Part shown: piece after piece, positions 44,351-53,572 of the stretch | Layout of the letters: the number at the start of each line of letters is the position of its first letter | Numbering within the stretch: the stretch's first letter is position 1 | The notes under the pieces: generated by a model | Told to the model about the DNA's origin: nothing | The model's input: only the letters and a program-made list of their open reading frames with translations | Database searches by the model: none | Position numbers and translations under genes: made by a program | Source of the DNA: JAXHUM01 sp034189325 | GTDB taxonomy: Bacteria; Desulfobacterota; DSM-4660; Desulfatiglandales; Desulfatiglandaceae | Direction: 5' to 3' | DNA: 64,000 nt | NCBI GenBank assembly: GCA_034189325.1 | Contig: JAXHUM010000049.1 | Location: 90,009 to 154,008, forward strand

Positions 44351-45544
44351 ATGTCGAAGAGGAAGTTTGAGAGGACGAAGCCGCATGTAAATGTGGGTAC
44401 GATAGGTCATATAGATCACGGCAAGACGACATTGACAGCTGCGATCACGAAGCATTTAGAGAAGAAGGGTATGGCGGATTTTGTTCCTTTTGATGAGATA
44501 GATAAGGCTCCTGAGGAGAAGGCACGAGGAATAACGATAGCGACGGCGCATGTGGAATATGAGACGGACAAGCGTCATTATGCGCATGTTGATTGTCCTG
44601 GTCATGCGGATTATATCAAGAACATGATTACGGGTGCGGCGCAGATGGACGGAGCGATATTGGTGGTAGGCGCGGATGATGGTCCGATGCCGCAGACGCG
44701 GGAGCACATATTGTTGGCGCGTCAGGTAGGCGTTCCGAGTATAGTGGTGTATCTGAACAAGTGTGATATGGTGGATGATGAGGAGCTGATCGAGTTGGTC
44801 GAGCTGGAGATGAGGGAATTATTATCGAAATATGAATTTCCCGGAGACGACATTCCGATCATACGAGGGAGTGCCCTAAAGGCTTTGGAGAGTGATGATT
44901 CGAACTCTGAGGAAGTGAAGTCGATTTTTGAGTTAATGGATGCGATCGATTCTTACGTACCGGAACCGGTTCGGGACACGGACAAGCCGTTTTTGATGCC
45001 GATTGAGGATGTATTCAGCATATCGGGTCGTGGTACGGTTGTGACGGGCCGAGTGGACCGAGGAGTGATCAAGGTTGGAGAGGAAGTTGAGATAGTAGGG
45101 ATACGAGATACGATAAAGACGGTTTGCACGGGCGTTGAGATGTTCCGGAAGATATTGGATCAAGGCCAGGCAGGTGATAACATAGGTGTGTTGTTGAGGG
45201 GGACGAAGCGTGACGACGTAGAGAGGGGTCAGGTTGTCGCGGTTCCGAACACGATCAAGCCTCACACGAAGTTCAAGGCAGAGGCCTATATATTGACGAA
45301 GGAAGAGGGAGGCCGTCACACGCCGTTTTTCAATGGATATCGGCCGCAGTTTTATTTTAGGACGACAGACGTGACAGGAGTAACGACATTGCCGGAAGGT
45401 GTGGAGATGGTGATGCCGGGTGATAACGTAGCGATGGAAGTGAGCTTGATTACGCCGATAGCGATGGAGAAGGAATTGAGGTTTGCCATTCGTGAAGGCG
45501 GCAGGACCGTCGGGGCCGGCGTGATCAGTGATATCATCGAATAG
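44351..45544 (+). CDS. tuf: Elongation factor Tu (copy 2)
   Basis: The same 397-residue protein as the copy at 29419. The nucleotide sequence from AAGGAGG (44336) to the stop (45544) matches 29404-30612, while the flanks diverge at once. This is the str-operon position (tufA in E. coli). The match including silent positions implies recent gene conversion. It runs 11 bp before rpsJ, tying it to the S10 cluster. Confidence 0.98.
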   Translation: MSKRKFERTKPHVNVGTIGHIDHGKTTLTAAITKHLEKKGMADFVPFDEIDKAPEEKARGITIATAHVEYETDKRHYAHVDCPGHADYIKNMITGAAQMDGAILVVGADDGPMPQTREHILLARQVGVPSIVVYLNKCDMVDDEELIELVELEMRELLSKYEFPGDDIPIIRGSALKALESDDSNSEEVKSIFELMDAIDSYVPEPVRDTDKPFLMPIEDVFSISGRGTVVTGRVDRGVIKVGEEVEIVGIRDTIKTVCTGVEMFRKILDQGQAGDNIGVLLRGTKRDDVERGQVVAVPNTIKPHTKFKAEAYILTKEEGGRHTPFFNGYRPQFYFRTTDVTGVTTLPEGVEMVMPGDNVAMEVSLITPIAMEKELRFAIREGGRTVGAGVISDIIE

Positions 45545-45555
45545 GGAAAAGGTAT

Positions 45556-45867
45556 ATGATAGCCAATCAGAAGATCCGGATACGACTGAAGGCCTATGAT
45601 CATAAGTTGCTCGATCGATCTGCCAAGGAAATTGTTGAGACGGCTCGAGATACAGGCGCAAGGGTCGCCGGGCCGATCCCGCTGCCTACGGTCATTAATA
45701 AGTATTGTGTTTTGAGATCACCTCACGTCAATAAGAAATCGCGAGAACAGTTTGAAATCAGAACTCACAAGCGATTGCTGGATATATTGGAACCGACCCA
45801 GCAAACAGTCGATTCACTGATGAAGTTGGACCTGGCTGCAGGTGTGGATGTAGAGATCAAGCTATAG
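45556..45867 (+). CDS. rpsJ: 30S ribosomal protein S10
   Basis: A 103-residue protein (also NusE). It starts MIANQKIRIRLKAYDHKLLD and has IPLPTVINKYCVLRSPHVNKKSR-type loop residues. GGGAAAAGG precedes the ATG, 11 bp after tuf. First gene of the S10 cluster. Confidence 0.97.
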   Translation: MIANQKIRIRLKAYDHKLLDRSAKEIVETARDTGARVAGPIPLPTVINKYCVLRSPHVNKKSREQFEIRTHKRLLDILEPTQQTVDSLMKLDLAAGVDVEIKL

Positions 45868-45912
45868 CATATAGCAGGCACTCGAGATTGGGGGAGTAGG
45901 AGTTAGATTCCT

Positions 45913-46533
45913 ATGGTCAACAAGCTGTATGGGAAAAAACTGGGCATGACGCAGTATTTCTTGGATGAGGGGAGAAGTGTTCCCGTGACCGTCCTTGAAG
46001 TTGGGCCTTGTGTTGTCATCCAAAAGAAAACACGGGAAAAACATGGTTATGATGCACTTCAAGTGGGCTATCAACCTAAGAGTGAAAACCGTGTGAACAA
46101 GCCACTGAAGGGGCAATTCAAGGAGGTGGGAGGAAGGTGCTTTGCCCACCTGAGGGAGATCCGTGTCGATGATCCGGAATCTTATAAACTGGGCCAGGAA
46201 CTCAAGTCTGACATATTCAGCTATGGCGATCTGGTTCATGTAAGTGGTCTTAGCAAAGGAAGAGGGTTCAGTGGAGTTATGAAGCGGTGGGGCTTCTCTG
46301 GAGGAAGAAAGACCCATGGATCGCGTTCCCATAGGATTCCGGGCTCTATTGGTTGCAGTGCTACTCCGGGTAGAGTCCTGAAGGGCAAAAAACTTCCCGG
46401 AAGAATGGGCTATCAACGTGTAACAATAAAGAATCTTCAAGTCATAGATGTCAGGCCTGAGGAAGATGTTGTCTTGGTGAAGGGCGCGGTCCCTGGAAGC
46501 CGGAACAGCTTTGTTGAGATAGCCAAAGTCTGA
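45913..46533 (+). CDS. rplC: 50S ribosomal protein L3
   Basis: A 206-residue protein near the peptidyl transferase centre. It starts MVNKLYGKKLGMTQYF and has the long-loop motif GSIGCSATPGRVLKGKKLPG, close to the site methylated on Gln in other bacteria. It precedes rplD by 32 bp. Confidence 0.97.
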   Translation: MVNKLYGKKLGMTQYFLDEGRSVPVTVLEVGPCVVIQKKTREKHGYDALQVGYQPKSENRVNKPLKGQFKEVGGRCFAHLREIRVDDPESYKLGQELKSDIFSYGDLVHVSGLSKGRGFSGVMKRWGFSGGRKTHGSRSHRIPGSIGCSATPGRVLKGKKLPGRMGYQRVTIKNLQVIDVRPEEDVVLVKGAVPGSRNSFVEIAKV

Positions 46534-46565
46534 ACCTACATATATCGAGACGCTTGAGGCGGAAG

Positions 46566-47189
46566 ATGACTTTAATTGATGTGTACAATCTTCAAAAACA
46601 GAAAGTTTCCGAGCGGGAACTGAATGAAGATATTTTTGATGTTTCAATAAAAAAACATGTGCTGCACCAGGTCCTGATAAACCAGCTCGCTCGTCGCAGA
46701 GCCGGTTCAGCTTCTGTACGGAGTCGTTCTGAAGTAAAGGCCTCCGGTGCGAAACTCTGGCGACAAAAAGGAACTGGCAGGGCAAGAGCTGGCTCGGCCA
46801 ATTCTCCCACTCGCAGAGGTGGTGGTGTGGCGTTTGGGCCATCGCCGAGGAAGTATGGCCTGAAAGTCCCCAAAAAGGTCAAGAAAGCCGCACTTCGTAT
46901 GGCATTGACGGATAAGGCTCAAACGGATCATCTGTTTGTGGTTGATAGTTTTGACCTCCCAGAAATAAAGACAAAAAAAATTGTTGGAGTCATGAATAAC
47001 TTCAATGTCAAAAAGGCATTGATCGTTACACAAGACAAGTTGCATAATCTGGAGAAATCTTCCAAGAATGTCCCCTGGATAAAAGTCATGTTCTATCAAG
47101 GACTTAATGTTTATGATGTCTTAAAACATGATTACCTCTTCTTGGAACAGCAAGTTGTTGATAAGATTGAGGAGGCATTAGTTTCATAG
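46566..47189 (+). CDS. rplD: 50S ribosomal protein L4
   Basis: A 207-residue protein lining the exit tunnel. The loop LWRQKGTGRARAGSANSPTR with RRGGGVAFGPSPRKYG is conserved. The ATG at 46566 follows TTGAGGCGGAAG; a TTG four codons earlier overlaps that site and is not used. In E. coli L4 represses the S10 operon; no leader was identified here. Its stop overlaps the rplW start by one base. Confidence 0.96.
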   Translation: MTLIDVYNLQKQKVSERELNEDIFDVSIKKHVLHQVLINQLARRRAGSASVRSRSEVKASGAKLWRQKGTGRARAGSANSPTRRGGGVAFGPSPRKYGLKVPKKVKKAALRMALTDKAQTDHLFVVDSFDLPEIKTKKIVGVMNNFNVKKALIVTQDKLHNLEKSSKNVPWIKVMFYQGLNVYDVLKHDYLFLEQQVVDKIEEALVS

Positions 47190-47476
47190 TGGATATCTTT
47201 CAAGTCATCAGAGAGCCGCATATCACTGAGAAGTCGACCTTCCAGAAAGAGCAGGCCAATCAAGTATCCTTCAAAGTCCATAGGCGGGCCAACAAGATTG
47301 AAATAAAACATGCTGTTGAGACGATTTTCAAGAAGAAGGTTTCAGGGGTGAAGGTTTTAAACGTACGCGGGAAACAACGTCGATTTGGAAAAAACACGGG
47401 TAAGAAATCTGATTGGAAGAAAGCAATTGTGAGACTAGCCCCTAATGAAAGCATAGAGTTTTTTGAAGGGATGTAG
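47189..47476 (+). CDS. rplW: 50S ribosomal protein L23
   Basis: A 95-residue protein at the tunnel exit that docks SRP and trigger factor. It starts with GTG overlapping the rplD stop (TAGTG). Conserved parts are REPHITEKST near the start and VLNVRGKQRRFGKNTGKKSDWKK-type basic loop residues. Confidence 0.96.
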   Translation: MDIFQVIREPHITEKSTFQKEQANQVSFKVHRRANKIEIKHAVETIFKKKVSGVKVLNVRGKQRRFGKNTGKKSDWKKAIVRLAPNESIEFFEGM

Positions 47477-47576
47477 CCTTCCGTCCCGTTAGGATCTACT
47501 TTTCAAGAAGAATTCGTCGAGGAAGACTTTAGCTTATAATGTGTAGGCTATTGAATAGAAGCGGAGTAAATTGATA

Positions 47577-48401
47577 ATGAGCATTAAGGCCAAGAAGCCC
47601 ACTTCACCGGGGAGAAGGTTTCAGACTTGTTCAACGTTCGAAGAGCTTGCTCAGGTAAAACCTGAGAAATCTCTCCTGAGACCTTTGAAAAGCAAAGGCG
47701 GTAGAAATTCTTTGGGGCGTATGACGGTGCGGCACCGGGGCGGTGGACATAAGCGAGCATACCGTGTCATCGATTTTAAAAGGGATAAGGAAAAAATCCC
47801 CGCCAAAGTCTATTCTATTGAGTATGATCCCAATCGGTCCGCAAACATCGCCCTTCTTCATTATGCGGACGGAGAAAAGAGATACATCCTTGCCCCAAAT
47901 GAACTTAGGGTCGGAGAACATGTTTCAGCAGGCTCCGGTATAGAAATAAAGCCGGGAAATGCCCTTCCATTGGGAGAAATTCCCCTTGGGACACACGTTC
48001 ACAATATTGAGCTGCACATCGGGCATGGTGGACAAATGGCCAGGAGTGCTGGGAATTACGCTCAGCTAATGGCAAAAGAGGGGAAATACGTTCAACTTAG
48101 ACTGCCCTCCGGGGAAGTGAGGATGGTGCTAAAGGCCTGTAAAGCGACTATAGGACAAGTCGGAAATATGGACCATGAAAATAGGTCCATTGGAAAGGCG
48201 GGCCGGAACCGATGGCTTGGTAAAAGGCCTCGTGTCAGAGGGGTTGCGATGAATCCTGTTGATCACCCCCATGGAGGAGGGGAAGGGAAGTCCTCTGGAG
48301 GTCGCCACCCTGTGACTCCGTGGGGTGTCCCAACTAAAGGGTATAAGACGCGGGCAAGAAAGGCGAGTGATAGGCTCATAGTAAAAAGAAGAAAGAAGTA
48401 G
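47577..48401 (+). CDS. rplB: 50S ribosomal protein L2
   Basis: A 274-residue protein needed for subunit joining and peptidyl transfer. It starts MSIKAKKPTSPGRR and contains MTVRHRGGGHKRAYR and the highly conserved NPVDHPHGGGEG with its functional His. A TTG two codons earlier is the only alternative start; the ATG at 47577 is chosen to fit the family N-terminus. Confidence 0.97.
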   Translation: MSIKAKKPTSPGRRFQTCSTFEELAQVKPEKSLLRPLKSKGGRNSLGRMTVRHRGGGHKRAYRVIDFKRDKEKIPAKVYSIEYDPNRSANIALLHYADGEKRYILAPNELRVGEHVSAGSGIEIKPGNALPLGEIPLGTHVHNIELHIGHGGQMARSAGNYAQLMAKEGKYVQLRLPSGEVRMVLKACKATIGQVGNMDHENRSIGKAGRNRWLGKRPRVRGVAMNPVDHPHGGGEGKSSGGRHPVTPWGVPTKGYKTRARKASDRLIVKRRKK

Positions 48402-48457
48402 ATATCAATGCTTTTGACCGGGGTGGGTTACTAATTTGAAAAAAGAGGGGAAAAGCT

Positions 48458-48748
48458 TTGCCAAGATCTCTAAAAAAGGGACCGTTTGTTGATGACCATC
48501 TCTTAAGAAAGGTTCAGAAGGCAACTGAAACTGATAGCAGGAAGATTATCAAGACGTGGTCTCGCAGATCCACTATTCTTCCGGAGTTTGTTGGACTGAC
48601 GTTTGCCGTCCATAATGGTAAAAAATTCATGCCGGTCTTTGTTACTGAGGATATGGTTGGTCACAAACTGGGTGAATTTTCGCCAACAAGGACATTTTAT
48701 GGACATTCTGGGGACAGAAAGTCGAGAATAAAGGGCAAAAAGAAATAG
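48458..48748 (+). CDS. rpsS: 30S ribosomal protein S19
   Basis: A 96-residue protein starting PRSLKKGPFVDDHLL after a TTG start at 48458, with AGAGGGG upstream. No ATG is available that would keep the family N-terminus. GHKLGEFSPTRTFYGH is intact. Confidence 0.97.
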   Translation: MPRSLKKGPFVDDHLLRKVQKATETDSRKIIKTWSRRSTILPEFVGLTFAVHNGKKFMPVFVTEDMVGHKLGEFSPTRTFYGHSGDRKSRIKGKKK

Positions 48749-48766
48749 AATGGGCTTTGATTGATT

Positions 48767-49099
48767 ATGGAAGCAAAAGCAGTGGCAAGATTTGTAAGGA
48801 TTTCGCCCCAGAAGGTTCGTCTGGTCATGGATGAGATCCGGGGAAAGAAGATAGAAGAGGCTGTCAATATGCTCTCGTTTGCTCCTCAAAAGGGGGCCCG
48901 CATACTAAAAAAACTGATCGAGTCAGCGGTCGCAAATGCAGAAGGAAATGGGAACATAGATGTTGACGCCCTCTATATAAAGCGCATTTACGCAGATGAG
49001 GGGCCCACTATGAAGAGATGGCGACCGCGAGCCCTTGGTCGAGCCACAAGAATCAATAAAAGGACAAGTCACCTGACTGTCATTCTTGATGAGATATAA
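48767..49099 (+). CDS. rplV: 50S ribosomal protein L22
   Basis: A 110-residue tunnel protein, starting MEAKAVARFVRISPQKVRLV at the ATG at 48767; an earlier in-frame TTG adds two residues. The C-terminal hairpin PTMKRWRPRALGRATRINKR is intact. Confidence 0.96.
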   Translation: MEAKAVARFVRISPQKVRLVMDEIRGKKIEEAVNMLSFAPQKGARILKKLIESAVANAEGNGNIDVDALYIKRIYADEGPTMKRWRPRALGRATRINKRTSHLTVILDEI

Positions 49100-49198
49100 T
49101 GTGAAAACAGGTTACGATACACTGAACAGCCTGCCTTTTGTCGGACTATGCAGGGTTCGAACGAGAGGGCAACTATCTGACAGCATGGGAGGATAATA

Positions 49199-49843
49199 TT
49201 GGGGCAGAAAGTACATCCTATCGGCTTTAGGTTGGGGATCAACAGAGACTGGGATTCGCGGTGGTTTGCTGGAAGAGAGTATAAAGATTATATCCTGGAA
49301 GACTACAAAATCAGAAAATTCCTGAAAGAGAAGGTCGCCCACGCCGGTGTCTCAAAGATAGAGATCGAAAGGGCTGCCAATAAAGTCCGGGTAAGGATGT
49401 ATATTGCAAGGCCCGGGATTGTCATAGGAAAAAAAGGCAGCGAGATTGAGAAACTTAAAAAGAGCCTGGAAGACGTAATTAAACGAGAAGTTATCATCGA
49501 CATCCAAGAGGTCAGGAAGGCCGAGATCGAGGCACAACTTGTTGCCGAAAATGTGGCCATGCAGTTGGTTAGACGTGTGGCTTTCAGAAGAGCTATGAAA
49601 AAGAGCGTTACCGCAGCATTGCGATTTGGCGCGCAAGGTATCAAGATAGCCTGTAGCGGAAGACTGGGGGGCGCGGAGATGGCCAGACGAGAGTGGTATC
49701 GTGAAGGACGCGTTCCTCTTCATACGATTAGGGCGGATATAGATTATGGATTTGCGGAGGCCTTCACCACGTATGGAGTCATTGGGGTTAAGGTTACTAT
49801 CTTTAAAGGTGAAATCTTGCCCGATAAGACAAAAAAGGAATAG
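49199..49843 (+). CDS. rpsC: 30S ribosomal protein S3
   Basis: A 214-residue protein of the mRNA entry site, with a TTG start at 49199 after GGGAGG. It begins GQKVHPIGFRLGI and has the KH-domain loop GIVIGKKGSEIEKLKK. Full length. Confidence 0.97.
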   Translation: MGQKVHPIGFRLGINRDWDSRWFAGREYKDYILEDYKIRKFLKEKVAHAGVSKIEIERAANKVRVRMYIARPGIVIGKKGSEIEKLKKSLEDVIKREVIIDIQEVRKAEIEAQLVAENVAMQLVRRVAFRRAMKKSVTAALRFGAQGIKIACSGRLGGAEMARREWYREGRVPLHTIRADIDYGFAEAFTTYGVIGVKVTIFKGEILPDKTKKE

Positions 49844-49852
49844 GAAATATTC

Positions 49853-50263
49853 ATGCTGAGCCCAAAAAAACTAAAATATCGCAAAAAACAGAAGGGGAGA
49901 ATGAAGGGAAATGCCATGAGAGGAAACTCCCTGGAATTTGGCGATTATGGACTTCAGGCCATGGAATGCGGATTTATGAGTGCGAGACAAATTGAAGCTG
50001 CAAGGATTGCCGTGACAAGGCATGTAAAACGTGGTGGAAAGGTCTGGATAAGGGTGTTTCCCGATAAACCGATTACCAAAAAGCCTGCTGAGACGAGGAT
50101 GGGGAAAGGTAAGGGCGCGACCGAGGGATGGGTAGCCGTCATAAAACCTGGAAGGGTCCTATACGAATTGGAAGGCGTCTCTGAAGAAATGGCTGCAGAG
50201 GCATTCCGTTTAGCCGGGCACAAATTGCCATTTGGCACAAGATTCCTGACAAGGAGGACATGA
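49853..50263 (+). CDS. rplP: 50S ribosomal protein L16
   Basis: A 136-residue protein starting MLSPKKLKYRKKQKGRMKG, with the rRNA-binding basic N-terminus and GKGKGATEGWVAVIKPGR. It starts ten bases after the rpsC stop. Confidence 0.97.
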   Translation: MLSPKKLKYRKKQKGRMKGNAMRGNSLEFGDYGLQAMECGFMSARQIEAARIAVTRHVKRGGKVWIRVFPDKPITKKPAETRMGKGKGATEGWVAVIKPGRVLYELEGVSEEMAAEAFRLAGHKLPFGTRFLTRRT

Positions 50264-50266
50264 GCC

Positions 50267-50455
50267 ATGAAGGCCACTGAGCTTAGAGAGTTAACAGAGG
50301 AAGATCTTCGAGATAAAGAGAGAGAACTGAGTCAGGAATTATTCAATCTGAGGTTTCAAAAGGCGACTAAACAGCTCGGAAATACAGCAGCTATTCCAAA
50401 GACGAAAAGAGACTTGGCGCGAGTTAAGACTGTAATCAGGGAATTGACCGGCTGA
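50267..50455 (+). CDS. rpmC: 50S ribosomal protein L29
   Basis: A 62-residue helical protein near the tunnel exit. It starts MKATELRELTEEDLRDKERE and keeps LFNLRFQKATKQLGNT. It lies 3 bp after rplP. Confidence 0.96.
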   Translation: MKATELRELTEEDLRDKERELSQELFNLRFQKATKQLGNTAAIPKTKRDLARVKTVIRELTG

Positions 50456-50483
50456 TATAAAAAAAGCAGAGTATGAGGGTTTG

Positions 50484-50750
50484 ATGAGAAAACGGGGATC
50501 GCGAAAAAAAATGGTGGGAACAGTTGTCAGTAACCGTATGGACAAGACGGTTCTGGTCTTGGTAGAGCGGCTAACAAAACACCAAAAATACAAGAAGTAC
50601 ATTCGAAGGCATGCCAAGTATTCTGCGCACGACCCTCAAAATAGCTGCCAGATTGGTGACACGGTGAGGATTATCGAAACCCGGCCGATTAGCAAGACAA
50701 AAAGATGGCAAGTTGCTGAGATCATAAACAAAGTTGCCGGTATTTCATAG
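50484..50750 (+). CDS. rpsQ: 30S ribosomal protein S17
   Basis: An 88-residue OB-fold protein. It starts MRKRGSRKKMVGTVVSNRMD at the ATG at 50484 (a TTG precedes it directly) and has KTVLVLVERLTKHQKYKK and IIETRPISKTKRW. Confidence 0.95.
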   Translation: MRKRGSRKKMVGTVVSNRMDKTVLVLVERLTKHQKYKKYIRRHAKYSAHDPQNSCQIGDTVRIIETRPISKTKRWQVAEIINKVAGIS

Positions 50751-50787
50751 GATTTGGATACTCGGATAGCTCAGTGGGGCTGAAGAA

Positions 50788-51156
50788 ATGATACAGGCAG
50801 AAACGAAATTGAAAGTTGCGGATAATTCCGGTGCAAAGGTCGTATCCTGCATAAAGGTGCTTGGCGGGTCCAAGCGGAAATATGCAAGCGTAGGCGATGT
50901 CATAGTCGTATCAGTGAAAGAGGCGATGCCCAATTCAAAGGTTCGAAAGGGAGATGTTGTTCGAGCTGTGATCGTCAGGACGGCCAAAGAAATTCGCAGG
51001 GCTGACGGTTCTTATATAAAATTCGATAACAACTCAGCTGTCCTAATAAACGATCAGAAAGAGCCGATCGGGACAAGAATATTCGGGCCGGTGGCAAGGG
51101 AATTGAGGGCAAAAAGCTTTCTGAAAATAATCTCTCTGGCACCAGAGGTGCTTTGA
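50788..51156 (+). CDS. rplN: 50S ribosomal protein L14
   Basis: A 122-residue protein starting MIQAETKLKVADNSGAKVV, with GSKRKYASVGDVI and GTRIFGPVARELR. First gene of the spc-type cluster. Confidence 0.97.
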   Translation: MIQAETKLKVADNSGAKVVSCIKVLGGSKRKYASVGDVIVVSVKEAMPNSKVRKGDVVRAVIVRTAKEIRRADGSYIKFDNNSAVLINDQKEPIGTRIFGPVARELRAKSFLKIISLAPEVL

Positions 51157-51196
51157 TAATTCAGTGGATACCATAGTGTATTGGGGAGCATCATAC

Positions 51197-51526
51197 GTGC
51201 GGAAAAAGCATCCTAAAATAAAGAAAAATGATAAGGTTATCGTAATTGCCGGCAAGGAGAAGGACAAGATCGGCACGGTATTAAAAGTTGATTCGGAAAA
51301 GATGCGCGCTCTTGTTGAAAGGGTGAACATGATCAAGAAGCATGCAAAACCCAGCGCCCAGAATGCCCAGGGGGGTATTATTGAAAAGGAGGCGCCGATC
51401 AATATTTCGAATCTCATGCTTGTTTGCAGCAAATGTGCTGAGCCGACACGGATTAGCAAACAAATCCTTGAAGATGGATCAAAGATTCGGGTCTGCAAGA
51501 AGTGCGGTGAACCAATAGACGAGTAG
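51197..51526 (+). CDS. rplX: 50S ribosomal protein L24
   Basis: A 109-residue protein with an N-terminal KOW segment (KNDKVIVIAGKEKDKIGTVL) and a C-terminal four-cysteine ribbon (CSKC and CKKC). The open frame begins at 51164, but the GTG at 51197 follows GGGGAG at good spacing and gives the normal family length, so it is used here. Confidence 0.93.
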   Translation: MRKKHPKIKKNDKVIVIAGKEKDKIGTVLKVDSEKMRALVERVNMIKKHAKPSAQNAQGGIIEKEAPINISNLMLVCSKCAEPTRISKQILEDGSKIRVCKKCGEPIDE

Positions 51527-51601
51527 AAAATCGTCTGTGCTGAGCGGATTGCGGCAAAGGCATGGGCGTCCAGATATAGCAGAAGATTTTGGGAGGTGGA
51601 T

Positions 51602-52141
51602 TTGTCACGATTGAAGGAAAAATATCAGACAGAAGTCGTACCCTCGATGATGAAAGAATTCGGGTACAAGAGTGTGATGGCTGTGCCTCGTCTGGAAAAG
51701 GTCGTATTGAACATGGGATTGGGGGAAGCCATTCAAAACATAAAGATATTAGATTCTGCTGTTGAGGAACTTACATCGATAGCGGGCCAGAAAGCAGTTG
51801 TGACAAAAGCCAAAAAATCCATCGCCGGATTTAAGCTGCGGCAGGGTATGACTATCGGATGTATGGTGACCCTACGAAGGGATAGGATGTTTGATTTTTT
51901 GGACAAACTCTTCAATGTGGTTATGCCCCGCGTGAGGGACTTTAGAGGATTGTCGGACAAGATATTTGATGGAAGAGGTAATTGTACCCTCGGCATAAAG
52001 GAGCAGATCACTTTCCCTGAAATTGACTATGATAAGATAGACAAAACCAAGGGCCTGAATATCTCTATTGTTACATCCGGTAAGACAGATCCTGAAGGTC
52101 TTTTTTTGTTGAAGAAACTGGGAATGCCTTTTCGCAATTAA
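51602..52141 (+). CDS. rplE: 50S ribosomal protein L5
   Basis: A 179-residue protein that binds 5S rRNA. The TTG at 51602 follows GGGAGG by five bases and gives the usual 179-residue length; a GTG at 51596 overlaps the Shine-Dalgarno. It has PRLEKVVLNMGLGEA and RRDRMFDFLDKLFNVVMPRV. Confidence 0.94.
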   Translation: MSRLKEKYQTEVVPSMMKEFGYKSVMAVPRLEKVVLNMGLGEAIQNIKILDSAVEELTSIAGQKAVVTKAKKSIAGFKLRQGMTIGCMVTLRRDRMFDFLDKLFNVVMPRVRDFRGLSDKIFDGRGNCTLGIKEQITFPEIDYDKIDKTKGLNISIVTSGKTDPEGLFLLKKLGMPFRN

Positions 52142-52249
52142 GTATGTATCAGTGGATAGATTCTTGAGTGTCTCATAGACTCATGGCATCGAATCTTGCT
52201 TTGCGAATAGTATACTGCTTTCAAAATTGAACAGGAGATGGAGGTTGTT

Positions 52250-52435
52250 TTGGCTAGAAAATCTCTTATTGCCAAGGCCCAAAGAAAGAAGAAGTTCTCT
52301 ACACGAGAGTATAATAGATGTCCGATCTGTGGTAGAAGCAGGGCCTTTTTGAGAAAGTTCGGCATATGCCGCATCTGTTTTAGGGATATGGCGTTGAGAG
52401 GGGAGCTTCCAGGTGTTGTTAAGTCCAGTTGGTAA
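52250..52435 (+). CDS. rpsN: 30S ribosomal protein S14 (type Z, zinc-binding)
   Basis: A 61-residue short S14 with four cysteines (CPICG and CRICF), the zinc-containing form. The TTG at 52250 follows GGAGG and gives ARKSLIAKAQRKKKF. The frame start at 52238 lies within the Shine-Dalgarno. Confidence 0.95.
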   Translation: MARKSLIAKAQRKKKFSTREYNRCPICGRSRAFLRKFGICRICFRDMALRGELPGVVKSSW

Positions 52436-52480
52436 GAATTTGTAGGAAGTTATTGGTATCGTATTGTAGGGAGTAAAACA

Positions 52481-52879
52481 ATGGGTATGACCGATCCGAT
52501 CGCTGATATGTTAACAAGAATAAGAAATGCACTTCAGGCCTCCCATGGCCAGGTGGATATCCCGATTTCAAAACTCAAGATAAGTTTGGCAAAGGTTCTG
52601 AAATCCGAAGGCTATATAAAGAATTTTAAAGTAGTGTCAGATGGTCGACACCGGTTCATAAGGGTCTTTCTGAAATATAATGAAAATGGGACATCTGTCA
52701 TTGACGGACTCAAGCGAGTCAGCAAGCCTAGCTGCAGGGTCTATGCTAAGTGTGAGAAGATCCCGACAGTTTTGAACGGGTATGGGATTAACATCCTTTC
52801 GACATCCAAAGGCCTCATGGCTGACAGACATGCAAAAAAAATGAACTTGGGAGGCGAAATCCTCTGTTCAGTTTGGTAA
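52481..52879 (+). CDS. rpsH: 30S ribosomal protein S8
   Basis: A 132-residue protein starting MGMTDPIADMLTRIRNALQA and ending LSTSKGLMADRHAKKMNLGG plus a short tail. In E. coli S8 represses the spc operon at the L5 gene; no such site was located here. Confidence 0.97.
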   Translation: MGMTDPIADMLTRIRNALQASHGQVDIPISKLKISLAKVLKSEGYIKNFKVVSDGRHRFIRVFLKYNENGTSVIDGLKRVSKPSCRVYAKCEKIPTVLNGYGINILSTSKGLMADRHAKKMNLGGEILCSVW

Positions 52880-52935
52880 AAGTCAATTGATGACGGATAA
52901 TTGATATTAGGAATTCGCAATAACTGGAGGTTTTA

Positions 52936-53472
52936 ATGCCACGTATAGGCAAGAAGCCCATTCACATACCAAAAGGCGTTGACATCAAACTCGATCGTGA
53001 ATTGCTTATAGTCAAAGGCCCAAAGGGCGAACTCAGTCGGCAAGTTCATCCAAAGGTCCAGATAGATATGGATGGAGACCAAGTGTCTGTTTCAGTCCCA
53101 GACAATGAAAAAGAGTCAAAATCGCTTCATGGTCTTTTCAGGGTTTTGGTTGCCAATATGATATCGGGTGTGACGGTCGGATACAAAAGGGATTTGGAAA
53201 TTGTCGGGGTGGGATACAAGGCCGAGTTGGAGGGAAGGGCTGTGGTTTTCAATCTTGGATATTCACACCCCGTTAGCTTTGAATTGCCCGACGGTATTGA
53301 TGCAAAGATTGAGAAAGCCAAAATCACTTTGAGCGGGATTGATAAGGAACTGTTGGGTACCACTGCTGCGAGGATTCGTGGTCTTAGAGAGCCGGAAGCA
53401 TACAAGGGCAAAGGGATCAGGTACGCCAACGAAAGAGTGCGAAGAAAAGCAGGCAAGGCCGGCATCAAATAG
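52936..53472 (+). CDS. rplF: 50S ribosomal protein L6
   Basis: A 178-residue two-domain protein. It starts MPRIGKKPIHIPKGVD and ends with EPEAYKGKGIRYANERVRRK. GGAGG precedes the ATG. Confidence 0.97.
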   Translation: MPRIGKKPIHIPKGVDIKLDRELLIVKGPKGELSRQVHPKVQIDMDGDQVSVSVPDNEKESKSLHGLFRVLVANMISGVTVGYKRDLEIVGVGYKAELEGRAVVFNLGYSHPVSFELPDGIDAKIEKAKITLSGIDKELLGTTAARIRGLREPEAYKGKGIRYANERVRRKAGKAGIK

Positions 53473-53572
53473 AGCTGGTCTCTTATTATTGTGAGAGCAG
53501 CAAAATTGAGCCCGAAATTGACGCTGGAAAAACGAAGTTGTTTCAGATCCGGGCTAATAAAAGGTTTTTGTA

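Noticed and set aside
50750..50790. tRNA-like string GGATAGCTCAGT-GGGGCTGAAG before rplN
   Set aside because: It resembles a D arm, but no anticodon stem, T arm or acceptor pairing follows; the rplN coding region begins immediately.
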